Both the position numbers and the translations under genes were made by a program. Of a DNA stretch of 64,000 nucleotides, positions 28,521 through 37,421 are shown in pieces. The DNA comes from Bacteroidales bacterium (lineage in GTDB: Bacteria > Bacteroidota > Bacteroidia > Bacteroidales > UBA10428). The notes under the pieces are model-generated. The model searched no databases. It was not told the origin of the DNA and saw nothing but the letters and a program-made list of their open reading frames with translations. Location of the stretch: assembly GCA_016934395.1 (NCBI GenBank), contig JAFGSZ010000002.1, positions 1-64,000 on the forward strand, written 5' to 3'. Within the stretch, counting starts at the first letter, position 1; each line of letters starts with the position of its first letter.

Positions 28521-28982
28521 TTACTCTTCATCTTCCATCACCGGTCCCCATTGAATTTCAGATAGCATCCCGTTTTCAAACCAAAAGTTCAGGCTGGATT
28601 CTTCGATGCTGAGAAGTTCACTCTCGGGACTCTCTTCTGAAGAAATATCAATGATTTCTAATTTTCCCAGTTTCATTTTGGCAATTTCTTTTTCCACATT
28701 TGTTTTTGAAAGACCAATGAGGTTTTTGCCATGGAGTTTAAAGTCCGGAGAACTTACCGCAATGGAGGTTAATAACCAGTTGTTGATCTCCTCAAAAGAT
28801 ACCGACATTTCCAGTTCATCATAATGCCATGTTTCCGCTTTATCATCTGATTTATCAGAAAACGAATATTTTTCAATTTCATCGGGTTCGCCGGCAATTT
28901 TTTTAAAATTTTCACGGGTCATTCCAAAGCTGATGGAACCTAATCCAACGCCGGGTTTAATTTCAAAAGAGGTAATTTTCAT
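28521..28982 (-). CDS. Uncharacterised acidic 153-residue protein
   Basis: Cytoplasmic, strongly acidic protein without signal or membrane segment. The opening GVGLGSISFGMTRENFKKI followed by GEPDEIEKY, and a second half with GLSKTNVEKEIAKMK, form two similar helix-strand units. These are reminiscent of the BamE/SmpA-like or BLIP-like repeat fold. That resemblance is my inference and no function is claimed. It is monocistronic. Confidence 0.75.
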   Translation of the reverse strand: MKITSFEIKPGVGLGSISFGMTRENFKKIAGEPDEIEKYSFSDKSDDKAETWHYDELEMSVSFEEINNWLLTSIAVSSPDFKLHGKNLIGLSKTNVEKEIAKMKLGKLEIIDISSEESPESELLSIEESSLNFWFENGMLSEIQWGPVMEDEE

Positions 28983-29052
28983 AGTATATCGAATTATTAA
29001 ATTTGTTTTTCTTTAACAGGTTTCTGAAAAATTTTAGCTTCAAATTACCCTG

Positions 29053-29886
29053 TTAAATGTTTAGCCGGATACCCTCTTTTTCAAGGATAATTTGTCTGGA
29101 TTTAAATAGTTTACCCACTGCCTTTTTATAATTTTTTTTACTCAGGCCAAACAGTTCATATATTTTTTCAGCCGGACTTTTGTCGGATACTTCTATAAAT
29201 CCGCCCTGTTGTTTTAATAACTCCAGTATTTTTTCCGAAAGGCTGTTTATTTTTTCATATCCGGGTTTATTCAGCATCAGGTCAATTTTCTCATCCTCCC
29301 GTATTCTGTTGATATAACCTTTAATACGCTGGCCCTGCACCAGGGGCTGAAATACTTCATTTTTGTAAAGCATGCCCCAGTGTGTATTATTTATTATTGA
29401 TTTATACCCCAGTTCGGTGGTTTCACATATTAAAAGCTCAACCTCTTCTTCTGGCTGGTATTCAGCGGGCAGGTTATCCACAAACTTATCGAGCCTTGCA
29501 GAGGCTACGATACGCTGGCTTTCCTGATCGAGGTAAATAAAAACAAGGTACATTTTGCCTTCAGACATTTTTACCTTTTGTTCCCGAAAGGGTACAAGCA
29601 AATCTTTAGGCAGGCCCCAATCGAGAAAAGCGCCCATATTATTTACCGATACTACTTTTAATAAAGCAAATTCACCAACTTTGGCATATGGCTTTTCAGT
29701 GGTGGCAATAATCCGGTCTTCAGAATCCAGGTAAATAAATACCTCAATGTTATCATCGGGCTTGCATGCTTCGGGCACATACCGTTTAGGTATAAGTATT
29801 TCGCCATGTTCCCCGCCATCGAGATACATGCCAAATTCCACCTCTTTTACAACCCTGAGTGTGTTGAGTTTTCCAATTTCAGCCAT
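29053..29886 (-). CDS. cvfB: CvfB-like S1 RNA-binding protein
   Basis: 277-residue protein of the CvfB family, with tandem S1-like OB domains and a C-terminal winged helix. Evidence includes GMYLDGGEHGEILIPKRYVP (first S1-like unit), GAFLDWGLPKDLLVPFREQ (second), GYINRIREDEKIDLML (third) and a C-terminal segment typical of the wHTH (PAEKIYELFGLSKKNYKKAVG). It binds RNA and in Firmicutes influences virulence gene expression; its role here is unknown. It is monocistronic. Confidence 0.9.
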   Translation of the reverse strand: MAEIGKLNTLRVVKEVEFGMYLDGGEHGEILIPKRYVPEACKPDDNIEVFIYLDSEDRIIATTEKPYAKVGEFALLKVVSVNNMGAFLDWGLPKDLLVPFREQKVKMSEGKMYLVFIYLDQESQRIVASARLDKFVDNLPAEYQPEEEVELLICETTELGYKSIINNTHWGMLYKNEVFQPLVQGQRIKGYINRIREDEKIDLMLNKPGYEKINSLSEKILELLKQQGGFIEVSDKSPAEKIYELFGLSKKNYKKAVGKLFKSRQIILEKEGIRLNI

Positions 29887-30097
29887 GTGAAAAAATTAAT
29901 TCGCCGGAACAAAGGTACAGGATTCTCTGATTCTTTTACAGGAAAATGAAAATTATCAGGCTCATTAATTCTTTCAGTAAACAAGGAAGAAAAATTTTAC
30001 ACACGGTTGTAATGTTTTTTTTTATCGCTCGTCTTGATGTTGAATGTTGGTTAATTAACCCGAATAATAACATAGTATTCACAAAAACGATAAACAA

Positions 30098-30613
30098 ATG
30101 AAAAACTTAATGATTCTTTTAATGGCGCTTTACTTGTCAGCAGCAACATATGCCCAGAATGACCCGGTAGGTAAAATTTTTGACAAGTATTCAGGTATTG
30201 AAGGTTATACTACAGTACATGTTACCGGAGACCTGTTAAAAATGGTAGCAAAAATGGATACAGGTGACCAGGATTTAAACGCGGTTACAAACATGCTTGA
30301 TGAGATAAAAATCCTTGCACAGGAAGATGCCTCAGCAGCAAAACTTGATTTTTACAATGAAGTGTATATGAAACTTGATCGTTCTCTCTTTAAGGAATTG
30401 CTTACCGTTAAAGAGGCCACTCAGAAGGTAAACATGCTGGCTAAAGAAGACAATGGTATAATCTCTGAATTTATTCTTATTGTAAGCGGTGAGGACAATG
30501 TGCTGATCAGCATCAAAGGAAGAATTCAGTTGGATAAAATGGGCGATCTTGCAGAATCCTTTGATTTTGCCGGATTTGAAAAATTAAAACTTCTCGAAGA
30601 GGAGCATAACTAA
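30098..30613 (+). CDS. DUF4252 protein (first copy)
   Basis: 171-residue exported protein with a signal peptide (about 1-20, ending ATYAQ) and a DUF4252 domain: DKYSGIEGYTTVHV, TGDQDLN, IKILAQED, LLTVKEATQKV, EFILIVSGEDNVLISIKG. The function is not established. It is paralogous to the protein at 31808, and the two bracket an ECF sigma factor and a single-pass membrane protein. It is the first gene of that cluster. A stem-loop at 30631-30679 separates it from the sigma gene. Confidence 0.88.
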   Translation: MKNLMILLMALYLSAATYAQNDPVGKIFDKYSGIEGYTTVHVTGDLLKMVAKMDTGDQDLNAVTNMLDEIKILAQEDASAAKLDFYNEVYMKLDRSLFKELLTVKEATQKVNMLAKEDNGIISEFILIVSGEDNVLISIKGRIQLDKMGDLAESFDFAGFEKLKLLEEEHN

Positions 30614-30630
30614 TCATAAAAATAGGGTAG

Positions 30631-30679
30631 AAAGGTGCCGTATAAAATCATAATAATTTAATACCTTAAGGCGCCTTTT
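30631..30679 (+). terminator. Possible terminator or attenuator before the sigma gene
   Basis: Arms aaggtgcc (30631-30638) and ggcgcctt (30669-30676; one G-U) are followed by T5. The loop is long (30 bases). It could partly uncouple the first DUF4252 gene from the sigma gene. Confidence 0.5.
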
Positions 30680-30713
30680 TACACTTATTGTTTTATAACC
30701 GGACATTGGGATT

Positions 30714-31250
30714 ATGCATTCACAGGAATTTAAAAATCTGGTATTGCCTATGGGGAAGAAGCTCTTTCACTTTGCCCGGTTGTTGCTTAAAGATGAAAAC
30801 GAAGCCCAGGATGCTGTGCAGGAAGTGTATATAAAATTGTGGAATATGCGGGAAAATTTTAAAACCATTAATAACATCGAAGCATTTGCCATGAGAATGA
30901 CCCGCAACTGGTGCCTCGACAGGATAAAGGCTAAAAAGCCAAAGCTGATTGAAAATTACTCATCGGGTTATGATCGTCAGGCAGACACGGCCAATCCTGA
31001 AAAAATAACGGTAATGAACGACAGAATGAATTTTCTCAGAAGAGTGATGGAAGATTTGCCGGAACCACAGAAAACAATTATACAACTGCGGGATATTGAA
31101 GGATACGAATTTGAAGAAATTGCCGATATAACCGCTATGAAAGTAAACGCTATACGAGTGGCGCTTTCAAGAGCACGAAACAAAATTAAAGAAACACTTT
31201 TAAAAGTTGAAGATTATGGATATCAACAACGTGCGAATTCTGCTGGATAA
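30714..31250 (+). CDS. ECF-type RNA polymerase sigma factor
   Basis: 178-residue sigma-70 family factor with region 2 (DENEAQDAVQEVYIKLW, about 24-40; RNWCLDRI) and region 4 (YEFEEIADITAMKVNAIRV). There is no region 1 or 3, hence ECF class. It overlaps the next gene by 35 bp, so the two are translationally coupled. That gene has one membrane segment and is the likely anti-sigma. The flanking DUF4252 genes are probable regulon members or signal components. Confidence 0.92.
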   Translation: MHSQEFKNLVLPMGKKLFHFARLLLKDENEAQDAVQEVYIKLWNMRENFKTINNIEAFAMRMTRNWCLDRIKAKKPKLIENYSSGYDRQADTANPEKITVMNDRMNFLRRVMEDLPEPQKTIIQLRDIEGYEFEEIADITAMKVNAIRVALSRARNKIKETLLKVEDYGYQQRANSAG

Positions 31251-31794
31251 ATATTTCGAAGGAAATACCAGTATAGGGGAAGAAAATTTGCTCAGAGACT
31301 ATTTTCTTCATCAGACTGAAATACCGGAAGATCTATATTATGCCCGGGAACACTTTGTGTTTTTAAACCGGCAGAGCGATCAGGGACTTCCTGAAGGACT
31401 TATGGATAAAATTGAAAAGCTAATCGATAGTCAGGAAGAGAAAAAAATAGTCTATCCTGGAAGGAAAAACCTGATCAGAGTATTATCCATAGCTGCAAGT
31501 TTACTTATAATTGTTGGGCTTTATTTTACGGTACGCAATATAATACCCGGAAAACAACAAACTAAAATTGAGGACACCTTTAAGGAAAACCCGGAACTTG
31601 CTTACCTGGAAACTCAGAAAGTACTTTATTATGTGTCACAAAAACTTAACAAGGGAACCCAGCCTCTTTCGAATATTTCGAAATTAAATGTCGCAGCCGA
31701 ACAGCTTCAGTATATGGAAAAAATTGATGAAGGACTGGATATGCTCGAAAAGCTTCAATTAATCAACAAGACAGAGAATACAGAAATAAAATAA
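31216..31794 (+). CDS. Single-pass membrane protein, probable anti-sigma factor
   Basis: 192-residue protein with an N-terminal cytoplasmic domain (DKYFEGNTSIGEENLLRDYF), one transmembrane helix (about 94-112, SIAASLLIIVGLYF) and a charged periplasmic tail. This topology and its overlap with the ECF gene match anti-sigma factors, though no named anti-sigma motif is evident. ATG 31216 is preferred over a TTG three codons upstream. The second DUF4252 gene starts 13 bp after it. Confidence 0.82.
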   Translation: MDINNVRILLDKYFEGNTSIGEENLLRDYFLHQTEIPEDLYYAREHFVFLNRQSDQGLPEGLMDKIEKLIDSQEEKKIVYPGRKNLIRVLSIAASLLIIVGLYFTVRNIIPGKQQTKIEDTFKENPELAYLETQKVLYYVSQKLNKGTQPLSNISKLNVAAEQLQYMEKIDEGLDMLEKLQLINKTENTEIK

Positions 31795-31807
31795 TAAAAT
31801 AAAGATC

Positions 31808-32335
31808 ATGAAAAAAATAATAATTGGTTTTTGCTTCATTCTGGGAATTATCAATGTTTCTAATGCCCAGAACTCGCCTGCCGATAAATTGTTCGACAAG
31901 TATTCCGGAAAGGAGGGATTTACATCGGTATACATTTCAAAATATATGTTCGACATGATTACAAACCTTGAAACAGGCGATCCGCAGAATGATGAAATGA
32001 AGAATGTAATCGGAAAACTTACAGGAATAAAAATACTGGCCACAGATGAAAATTCCGAAAATAAGGTAAAAGTTAACTTCTATGAGGAAATGATGAAAAA
32101 CTTCCCGAAAGATACCTACAAAGAACTTATGGTGATAAAGGAAAAAGACCAGGATGTGAAGTTTTATGTAAAAGAAGAAAAAGGGAAAGTTGCCGAACTC
32201 CTGCTGATTGTCGGAGGTATCACAGAAAATGTAATGATCAGTATACAGGGAGATATTGACATGAAAAACATTTCGAAGCTGGCAAAAGCCATGAACATTG
32301 AAGGTATGGAACAACTTGAAAAAATGGAAAAATAG
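31808..32335 (+). CDS. DUF4252 protein (second copy)
   Basis: 175-residue exported DUF4252 protein with a signal peptide (about 1-20, ending SNAQN). It aligns along its length with the protein at 30098: DKYSGKEGFTSVYI, TGDPQND, IKILATDE, KELMVIKEKDQDV, VMISIQGDID. It is last in the sigma/anti-sigma cluster. The function is not known; an envelope-stress or signal-sensing role is inference from context. Confidence 0.88.
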   Translation: MKKIIIGFCFILGIINVSNAQNSPADKLFDKYSGKEGFTSVYISKYMFDMITNLETGDPQNDEMKNVIGKLTGIKILATDENSENKVKVNFYEEMMKNFPKDTYKELMVIKEKDQDVKFYVKEEKGKVAELLLIVGGITENVMISIQGDIDMKNISKLAKAMNIEGMEQLEKMEK

Positions 32336-32564
32336 CATCCCGTCAACAAACTATCATACTGCTATTAGTAATTCAGTCAGGTGATAACTGCCCGGATACG
32401 TTTCTGAAAACCTGACATTATACCTCTTAACTATTACTGCCCGCCTTCCAGCGAATCATTTCTATACGGGATAATTTTCCTGAGTTGGATAAATTTCATT
32501 TAGTTCGCAGAAATATTCGTTAAATTTGCCTAACGGAAAATCCCTGAAAAATTGTTAATGCATA

Positions 32565-34751
32565 ATGAAACAGCAGATATCGCAATCTAAAAAAGTAAGT
32601 ACAAAGATTGATAAACTTTTAAATGTTCTGCAAGAGAATAAAAAGAATGAGAATCCGGAGCGCATTCAGGATTCCTTATCGGAACTTATTCTTTCAACGA
32701 GCGATAAGGAAAATGACCTGTTGTCGATTTTAGATTGTGCTGTAATTGTTATAGAAGAAATAGGTTTGGGGGTTTCTTCGGTAATTAGTCTGTTCAATAG
32801 CGAAATAGCCAAAAGATCAGGATTTAATCCGGGTATAATCGAAAAAAAATATGGCAAATCCGTTAGAACAATTACAGAGGGATTAATTAAAATATCTGAT
32901 TTTGGATCCACAACGTCTTCATCTCAGGCCGAAAACTTCAGGAAGTTGTTGTTAAATCTTGCAAAAGATGTGAGGGTAATTTTAATCAGGCTGGCAGTTC
33001 AGCTTGAAATTATGCGGAAGCTGAAATCCTTACCCAACGAAATTCAGATTAAAATCGCGCTGGAAGCTTCTTATTTATATGCTCCACTGGCTCACAGACT
33101 GGGATTATACAATATTAAAACAGAAATGGAAGACCTTTCTTTAAAATATACAGAAAGGCAGACTTATTCAACCATTGCAAAGAAGCTCGATGAAACAATG
33201 AAGGCCCGTAAACAATTTATACAGGAATTCATTCAGCCAATTGAGGATTCATTAAAAAAGCAAAATTTTTCATTCGATATCAAAGGACGTCCAAAATCCA
33301 TTCATTCTATCTGGAATAAAATGAAAAAAAAGGAGGTGGAATTTGAAGATATTTATGATTTATTTGCCATCCGGATAATACTAAACAGTGATCCCAAAAA
33401 CGAAAAATCAGACTGCTGGCAGGTGTATTCAACCGTAACAGACATCTATCAACCCAATCCTTTGCGGTTAAGAGACTGGATTTCGGTTCCCAAAACAAAC
33501 GGGTATGAGTCGTTACATACCACGGTTATAGGCCCGGAAGGCAGGTGGGTGGAGGTACAGATACGCACCGAGCGGATGAATGAAATTGCTGAAAAAGGAT
33601 TTGCTGCCCACTGGAAATATAAAGGGGTTGAGGGAGAACAAGGTCTTGAAGAATGGCTGGTAAAAATAAGAGAAATACTGGAAACCCCCGAACCTGACGC
33701 AGCAGAATTTATTGATGATTTTAAGCTGAGCCTGTATTCAAAGGAGATTTTTATTTTTACCCCTAAAGGCGATTTACGAAAATTTCCGGCAGGAGCCACT
33801 GTGCTCGATTTTGCTTATGATATCCATACCGATGTGGGATCTACCTGCACCGGGGCAAAAGTAAACGGGAAAAATGTACCCATACGGTACGTGCTTCAGA
33901 ATGGCGACCGGGTAGAAATACTCAGGTCAAAAAACCAGAACCCGAAAATGGACTGGCTGAATTTTGTTGTAACCTCAAAGGCCAAATCAAAAATTAAACA
34001 ACGCCTGAATGAAGAAAAAGCCAAAGAAGCTGAAAACGGAAAAGAGATTATAAAGAGGAGGTTTAAAAACTGGAAAATAGCCTATGATGATGATGTAATT
34101 CGAAGGCTGATGAAAAAATTCAGGCAAAAAACTGCACAGGATTTTTATTTTTTAGTGGCTAATGAAAAGATCGATCTTACTAACATAAAAGAATTTTTAA
34201 CGGAAACGCCTGTAGAAACTGCAGAACCTGTGGTGACAGAAACTGAAGAAAAATCAACAGAAGTTGAAACTTCAGTAACCGGTAAAGTAGGCGATTACCT
34301 GCTGATAGATGAACAAGTGGCCAATATAGATTATAAACTGGCCAAATGCTGTAATCCTATTTTCGGTGATGCTGTTTTTGGATTTGTCACGGTAAGCGAG
34401 GGGATTAAAATCCACCGCATGCATTGCCCGAACGCGGCACAACTGATATCAAAATACAATTACAGAATAGTAAAAGCCAAATGGACAAAAACGGATAAGG
34501 AAACATCTTTCCCGGTTGAGATAAAGATTAGCGGTGAAGAAACCACGGGAATACTGAATGATATTTCTGATGTTATTTCCAAGGATTCTTATATACATAT
34601 GAGGGGAATAAATCTTGATAGTGATAAAGGAGTGTTTGAAGGGAAAATAAAACTGCTGGTAAAAGACCTTCAACATCTCGATTCGGTAATTGCAAGATTA
34701 TCGATGGTAAAAGGGGTATATAAAGTTACCCGTATTGAAGGGATGGCATAA
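32565..34751 (+). CDS. RelA/SpoT homologue ((p)ppGpp synthetase)
   Basis: Makes the stringent-response alarmone from GTP/GDP and ATP. Layout: N-terminal HD-like region (about 40-190), synthetase domain (about 225-360: KGRPKSIHSIWNKMKKK, FEDIYDLFAIRI, NGYESLHTTVIGPEG, EVQIRTERM), TGS (about 388-450: FIFTPKGDLRKFPAGATVLDFAY), the CC domain with KCCNPIFGD, and a C-terminal ACT. The hydrolase HD motif (HDxxED) is not recognisable. The region corresponding to it reads SVISLFNSEIAKR, so this enzyme is probably synthetase-only (RelA-type). Confidence 0.92.
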   Translation: MKQQISQSKKVSTKIDKLLNVLQENKKNENPERIQDSLSELILSTSDKENDLLSILDCAVIVIEEIGLGVSSVISLFNSEIAKRSGFNPGIIEKKYGKSVRTITEGLIKISDFGSTTSSSQAENFRKLLLNLAKDVRVILIRLAVQLEIMRKLKSLPNEIQIKIALEASYLYAPLAHRLGLYNIKTEMEDLSLKYTERQTYSTIAKKLDETMKARKQFIQEFIQPIEDSLKKQNFSFDIKGRPKSIHSIWNKMKKKEVEFEDIYDLFAIRIILNSDPKNEKSDCWQVYSTVTDIYQPNPLRLRDWISVPKTNGYESLHTTVIGPEGRWVEVQIRTERMNEIAEKGFAAHWKYKGVEGEQGLEEWLVKIREILETPEPDAAEFIDDFKLSLYSKEIFIFTPKGDLRKFPAGATVLDFAYDIHTDVGSTCTGAKVNGKNVPIRYVLQNGDRVEILRSKNQNPKMDWLNFVVTSKAKSKIKQRLNEEKAKEAENGKEIIKRRFKNWKIAYDDDVIRRLMKKFRQKTAQDFYFLVANEKIDLTNIKEFLTETPVETAEPVVTETEEKSTEVETSVTGKVGDYLLIDEQVANIDYKLAKCCNPIFGDAVFGFVTVSEGIKIHRMHCPNAAQLISKYNYRIVKAKWTKTDKETSFPVEIKISGEETTGILNDISDVISKDSYIHMRGINLDSDKGVFEGKIKLLVKDLQHLDSVIARLSMVKGVYKVTRIEGMA

Positions 34752-34821
34752 TGAAAATATCTGGAATTTTGATTACATTTGTTCCTTTATCAGGAAAATA
34801 TCAATTAATAGATTTCAGGAT

Positions 34822-35469
34822 ATGAAACACTTGATATGTATACTGTTTTTTTTGCCGGCAATCGGATTACAAATAATTGCCCAACCGGAAAATAAATATA
34901 CAGACGATAAAGATTTTCTTTTGTTGCCTTCTGAAACTTCAATTTCTCAGGCGGATCAGAATATATTAAAGACTCCCGAACTTAAAAAAGTAAAACTTAA
35001 TTTTTCCGCAGGAACAAATTTTTCATTTTATGGAAAAAACCGGTATTCTTCGGGAACATACATTGCACCGAATCTATCCTATACTATCTTTCCAAGATTA
35101 AAAGTCAGGGTGGGAAGCATTTTATCCTATGAAAATTTTATGGGTGATTTTTCACAGGAAATGACCGGCGGACTTTCAGAAACTAATGGATTTTACTCCT
35201 TTTTTTTATATGCCAGCGGAGAATACCTGGTGAACGACCGGTTAACTTTTACAGGAAGTGTTTTTAAAAGATTAACCCCGGCGCCATATTATCAGATGAA
35301 TCCCAGAGCTATGAATTACAGATCGCAGGATTATTCTGTGGGGTTTAATTATAAAATAACTGAAGGTCTGAGCATAGGCGGACAAGTTAGGTTTTCAGAT
35401 TATAATTATCCGTTTTTAAATCCTCATCAGCAATCTCCGGCTTTTACAAATGATCCGACATACTGGTAA
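34822..35469 (+). CDS. Putative outer-membrane beta-barrel protein
   Basis: 215-residue exported protein with a signal peptide (about 1-20). The mature part is rich in alternating aromatic/polar strands (LKVRVGSILSYENFMG, RLTFTGSVFKRLTP, GLSIGGQVRFSDYNYPF), as in small outer-membrane barrels. No family was recognised. ATG 34822 is preferred because it begins the signal peptide; the upstream reading overlaps the RSH gene. PrsW follows after 3 bp, so they form an operon. Confidence 0.78.
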   Translation: MKHLICILFFLPAIGLQIIAQPENKYTDDKDFLLLPSETSISQADQNILKTPELKKVKLNFSAGTNFSFYGKNRYSSGTYIAPNLSYTIFPRLKVRVGSILSYENFMGDFSQEMTGGLSETNGFYSFFLYASGEYLVNDRLTFTGSVFKRLTPAPYYQMNPRAMNYRSQDYSVGFNYKITEGLSIGGQVRFSDYNYPFLNPHQQSPAFTNDPTYW

Positions 35470-35472
35470 TTT

Positions 35473-36153
35473 ATGAACTTTCTTTTTATTGCACTTGCTC
35501 CCATACTTATCATAGCATTTTATTTATACTACAGGGATAAGTATGAAAAAGAACCCCTTGGTTTGTTAATAAAAGCCCTCGTTGCCGGCGGCCTGATAAC
35601 CATCCCTGTTATATTTACCGAACGATTTTTATTGACGTATATCGATAATTATGAAGGATTATCAAAAGCTGCGTATCATGCATTTGTTGTGGCCGCTTTT
35701 ACCGAAGAACTGTTCAAATATTTGGCCCTATGGATTTTAATATGGAGAAATCCGAATTTTAATGAAAAGTTTGACGGGATTGTGTATGCTGTTTTTATAT
35801 CCCTGGGATTTGCTGCTGTAGAAAATGTAATGTATGTTACCAGTTATGGAATTCAGGTGGGATGGATCAGGGCATTCACAGCCGTTCCTGCCCATGCATT
35901 GTTTGGAATTACAATGGGTTATTTTTATGGATTAGCCAGGTTTTATCCTGAAGGCAGGGTCACCTATCTTTCCAAATCTATTATTTATGCCATTTTCCTG
36001 CATGGGGTGTATGATTTTATTCTCATGTCTCAGCACCAGGTTTTATTACTTTTGTTTATACCCTTTATTGTTTACCTGTGGATTACAGGTTTTAAAAAGA
36101 TGAAATCACTTTCAGACCGTTCTAGATTCAGGCCTTTACAAAAAGGTTCCTAA
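35473..36153 (+). CDS. prsW: PrsW family intramembrane metalloprotease
   Basis: 226-residue multi-pass membrane protein of the PrsW/CPBP-related family. Hydrophobic helices begin at the first residues. The metal-site motifs are EE in FTEELFKYLALW, HALFGITMGYFYG and HGVYDFILM. In Bacillus, PrsW cleaves an anti-sigma factor; that role here is inference. It follows an exported barrel-like protein by 3 bp. Its stop overlaps the convergent Dabb gene by 4 bp. Confidence 0.88.
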   Translation: MNFLFIALAPILIIAFYLYYRDKYEKEPLGLLIKALVAGGLITIPVIFTERFLLTYIDNYEGLSKAAYHAFVVAAFTEELFKYLALWILIWRNPNFNEKFDGIVYAVFISLGFAAVENVMYVTSYGIQVGWIRAFTAVPAHALFGITMGYFYGLARFYPEGRVTYLSKSIIYAIFLHGVYDFILMSQHQVLLLLFIPFIVYLWITGFKKMKSLSDRSRFRPLQKGS

Positions 36154-36581
36154 ATTTTCAGTATATCATAAACCTGTACTCTTGTCCAGAGATGAGAGGC
36201 ATCCTCAATAAATTTAAGATGAGCCGGATGTACCTGGTAAGCGTCCTGCGCTTCTTTGCTGTCGAACGTAACAATTAAACTAAAGGTATAGGTGTTATCA
36301 ACAACTTCTCTGGGAGTATTTGCAGGTATTCCGATATGCGTTGAATTTATGGTTTCGCACTGTTTTAAAAATGTGGTCAGGTTATGCAGAAAAACATCCC
36401 GGATATCTTTATTTTCAGGTTCCTTTAACCAGAAAAATACATGATGGACAAAATACACGTCAAGTTGATGTTTTGTTTCTGAAGATGCTGCTCCGCTGGC
36501 TTTTTGCACCGAAAGCAGACCTGTGGCCGCTGCTCCTTTCATAATCATGGATATAAATGATCTTCGTTTTTGGTTCTTCAT
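36150..36581 (-). CDS. Dabb (stress-responsive A/B barrel) protein with Tat-type signal
   Basis: 143 residues. The N-terminus has a twin-arginine signal (KNQKRRSFISMIMKGA) and a hydrophobic h-region. The rest is a Dabb ferredoxin-like dimeric domain (VYFVHHVFFWLKE, YTFSLIVTFDSKEAQDAYQVHPAHLKF). Dabb domains bind or convert small hydrophobic molecules; substrate unknown. It overlaps the convergent PrsW gene by 4 bp at the 3' ends. Confidence 0.87.
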   Translation of the reverse strand: MKNQKRRSFISMIMKGAAATGLLSVQKASGAASSETKHQLDVYFVHHVFFWLKEPENKDIRDVFLHNLTTFLKQCETINSTHIGIPANTPREVVDNTYTFSLIVTFDSKEAQDAYQVHPAHLKFIEDASHLWTRVQVYDILKI

Positions 36582-36638
36582 AATTCTGAAGTTTTAGCAC
36601 GAATCTACGATTTTTTTTTAATTTTACATGCTTTTATA

Positions 36639-36711
36639 CGGCTCGTAGCTCAGCTGGCAGAGCACGTGACTCTTAATCATGGGGTCGAGGGTTCGAGCCC
36701 CTCCGAGCCGA
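36639..36711 (+). tRNA. tRNA-Lys (anticodon CUU)
   Basis: 73-nt cloverleaf. Acceptor cggctcg/cgagccg, D stem gctc/gagc, anticodon stem cgtga/tcatg (one G-T) with loop ctcttaa (anticodon CTT at 36672-36674), a 5-base variable loop, and T stem gaggg/ccctc with loop ttcgagc. The discriminator is A. CCA is not encoded. Confidence 0.95.
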
Positions 36712-36717
36712 CATCCA

Positions 36718-36755
36718 AAATTCCTTTATCCATTACAGGGTAAAGGAATTTTTTT
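36718..36755 (+). terminator. Terminator after tRNA-Lys
   Basis: Inverted repeat aattcctttatcc (36719-36731) with gggtaaaggaatt (36738-36750), with one mismatch (G-T pair), followed by a T run through 36755. Confidence 0.8.
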
Positions 36756-36863
36756 AACAGTGTGATGGTTTCTGTTGTTCTTTTGCAGGACAGACAAACG
36801 AGTTGAGCGTACGTTTTATATATACAATTGTAGGTCTCAGTTCCATCTGTTACATTCAGAAAA

Positions 36864-37328
36864 TTATTCGTTATCTATAGAGATAAATTCCCCATCTTTA
36901 TAATTCCCTTTCTGTGAAGTGCCATCGGCCCAAGTGTATGTACCTTTCCCGTGAAACTGGTTGTTTTTAAAATATCCGGTATATTTATCGCCATTCACAT
37001 AAAAATAGATACCATAACCATCCCGTACACCACATTTCCATGCACCCACATACTTATCGCCGGAAGTCCATAAAAAAGTTCCCTGACCTTCAAACTGATC
37101 ATTAACCCACATACCATCATAGGTTTCACCTTCAGGACTTTTCAGATATCCACGCCCGTGACGGATGCCTTTTACAAAATCTCCTTCATAGATATACCCG
37201 TTCGTGTATACATATTTTCCTTTGCCGTTTTCACAATCACCGCTTGTACATCCGGTATCCTGCGCCAGTGAAGGCAGATAAATAATTGCAAAAAGTATGC
37301 TGGTAAAAATTATCGAATGTTTTTTCAT
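36864..37328 (-). CDS. Exported MORN-repeat protein
   Basis: 154 residues with a signal peptide (about 1-22) and about four to five MORN repeats (YEGDFVKGIRHGRGYL, YDGMWVNDQFEGQGTF, YVGAWKCGVRDGYG, YTGYFKNNQFHGKGTY). MORN hairpins serve as protein/lipid-binding scaffolds. There is a Cys pair near the start of the mature protein (GCTSGDC). It may be surface-exposed; the function is unknown. It is 93 bp upstream of dnaE on the same strand side but in a separate unit. Confidence 0.88.
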   Translation of the reverse strand: MKKHSIIFTSILFAIIYLPSLAQDTGCTSGDCENGKGKYVYTNGYIYEGDFVKGIRHGRGYLKSPEGETYDGMWVNDQFEGQGTFLWTSGDKYVGAWKCGVRDGYGIYFYVNGDKYTGYFKNNQFHGKGTYTWADGTSQKGNYKDGEFISIDNE

Positions 37329-37421
37329 GATTTTGTATTTTAAACGAAATTAATTAAATTTTTAAACCGGATACAGGTTCAGGTTTTATTTTAAGTATAT
37401 TTTATCTTCACTTTCTAAGAA

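Noticed and set aside
31207-31215. Three-codon upstream extension of the anti-sigma-like gene
   Set aside because: The start would be TTG; ATG 31216 is adjacent and typical.
36150-36153. Frameshift between PrsW and the Dabb gene
   Set aside because: The genes are on opposite strands; the overlap is just 4 bp of convergent stops.
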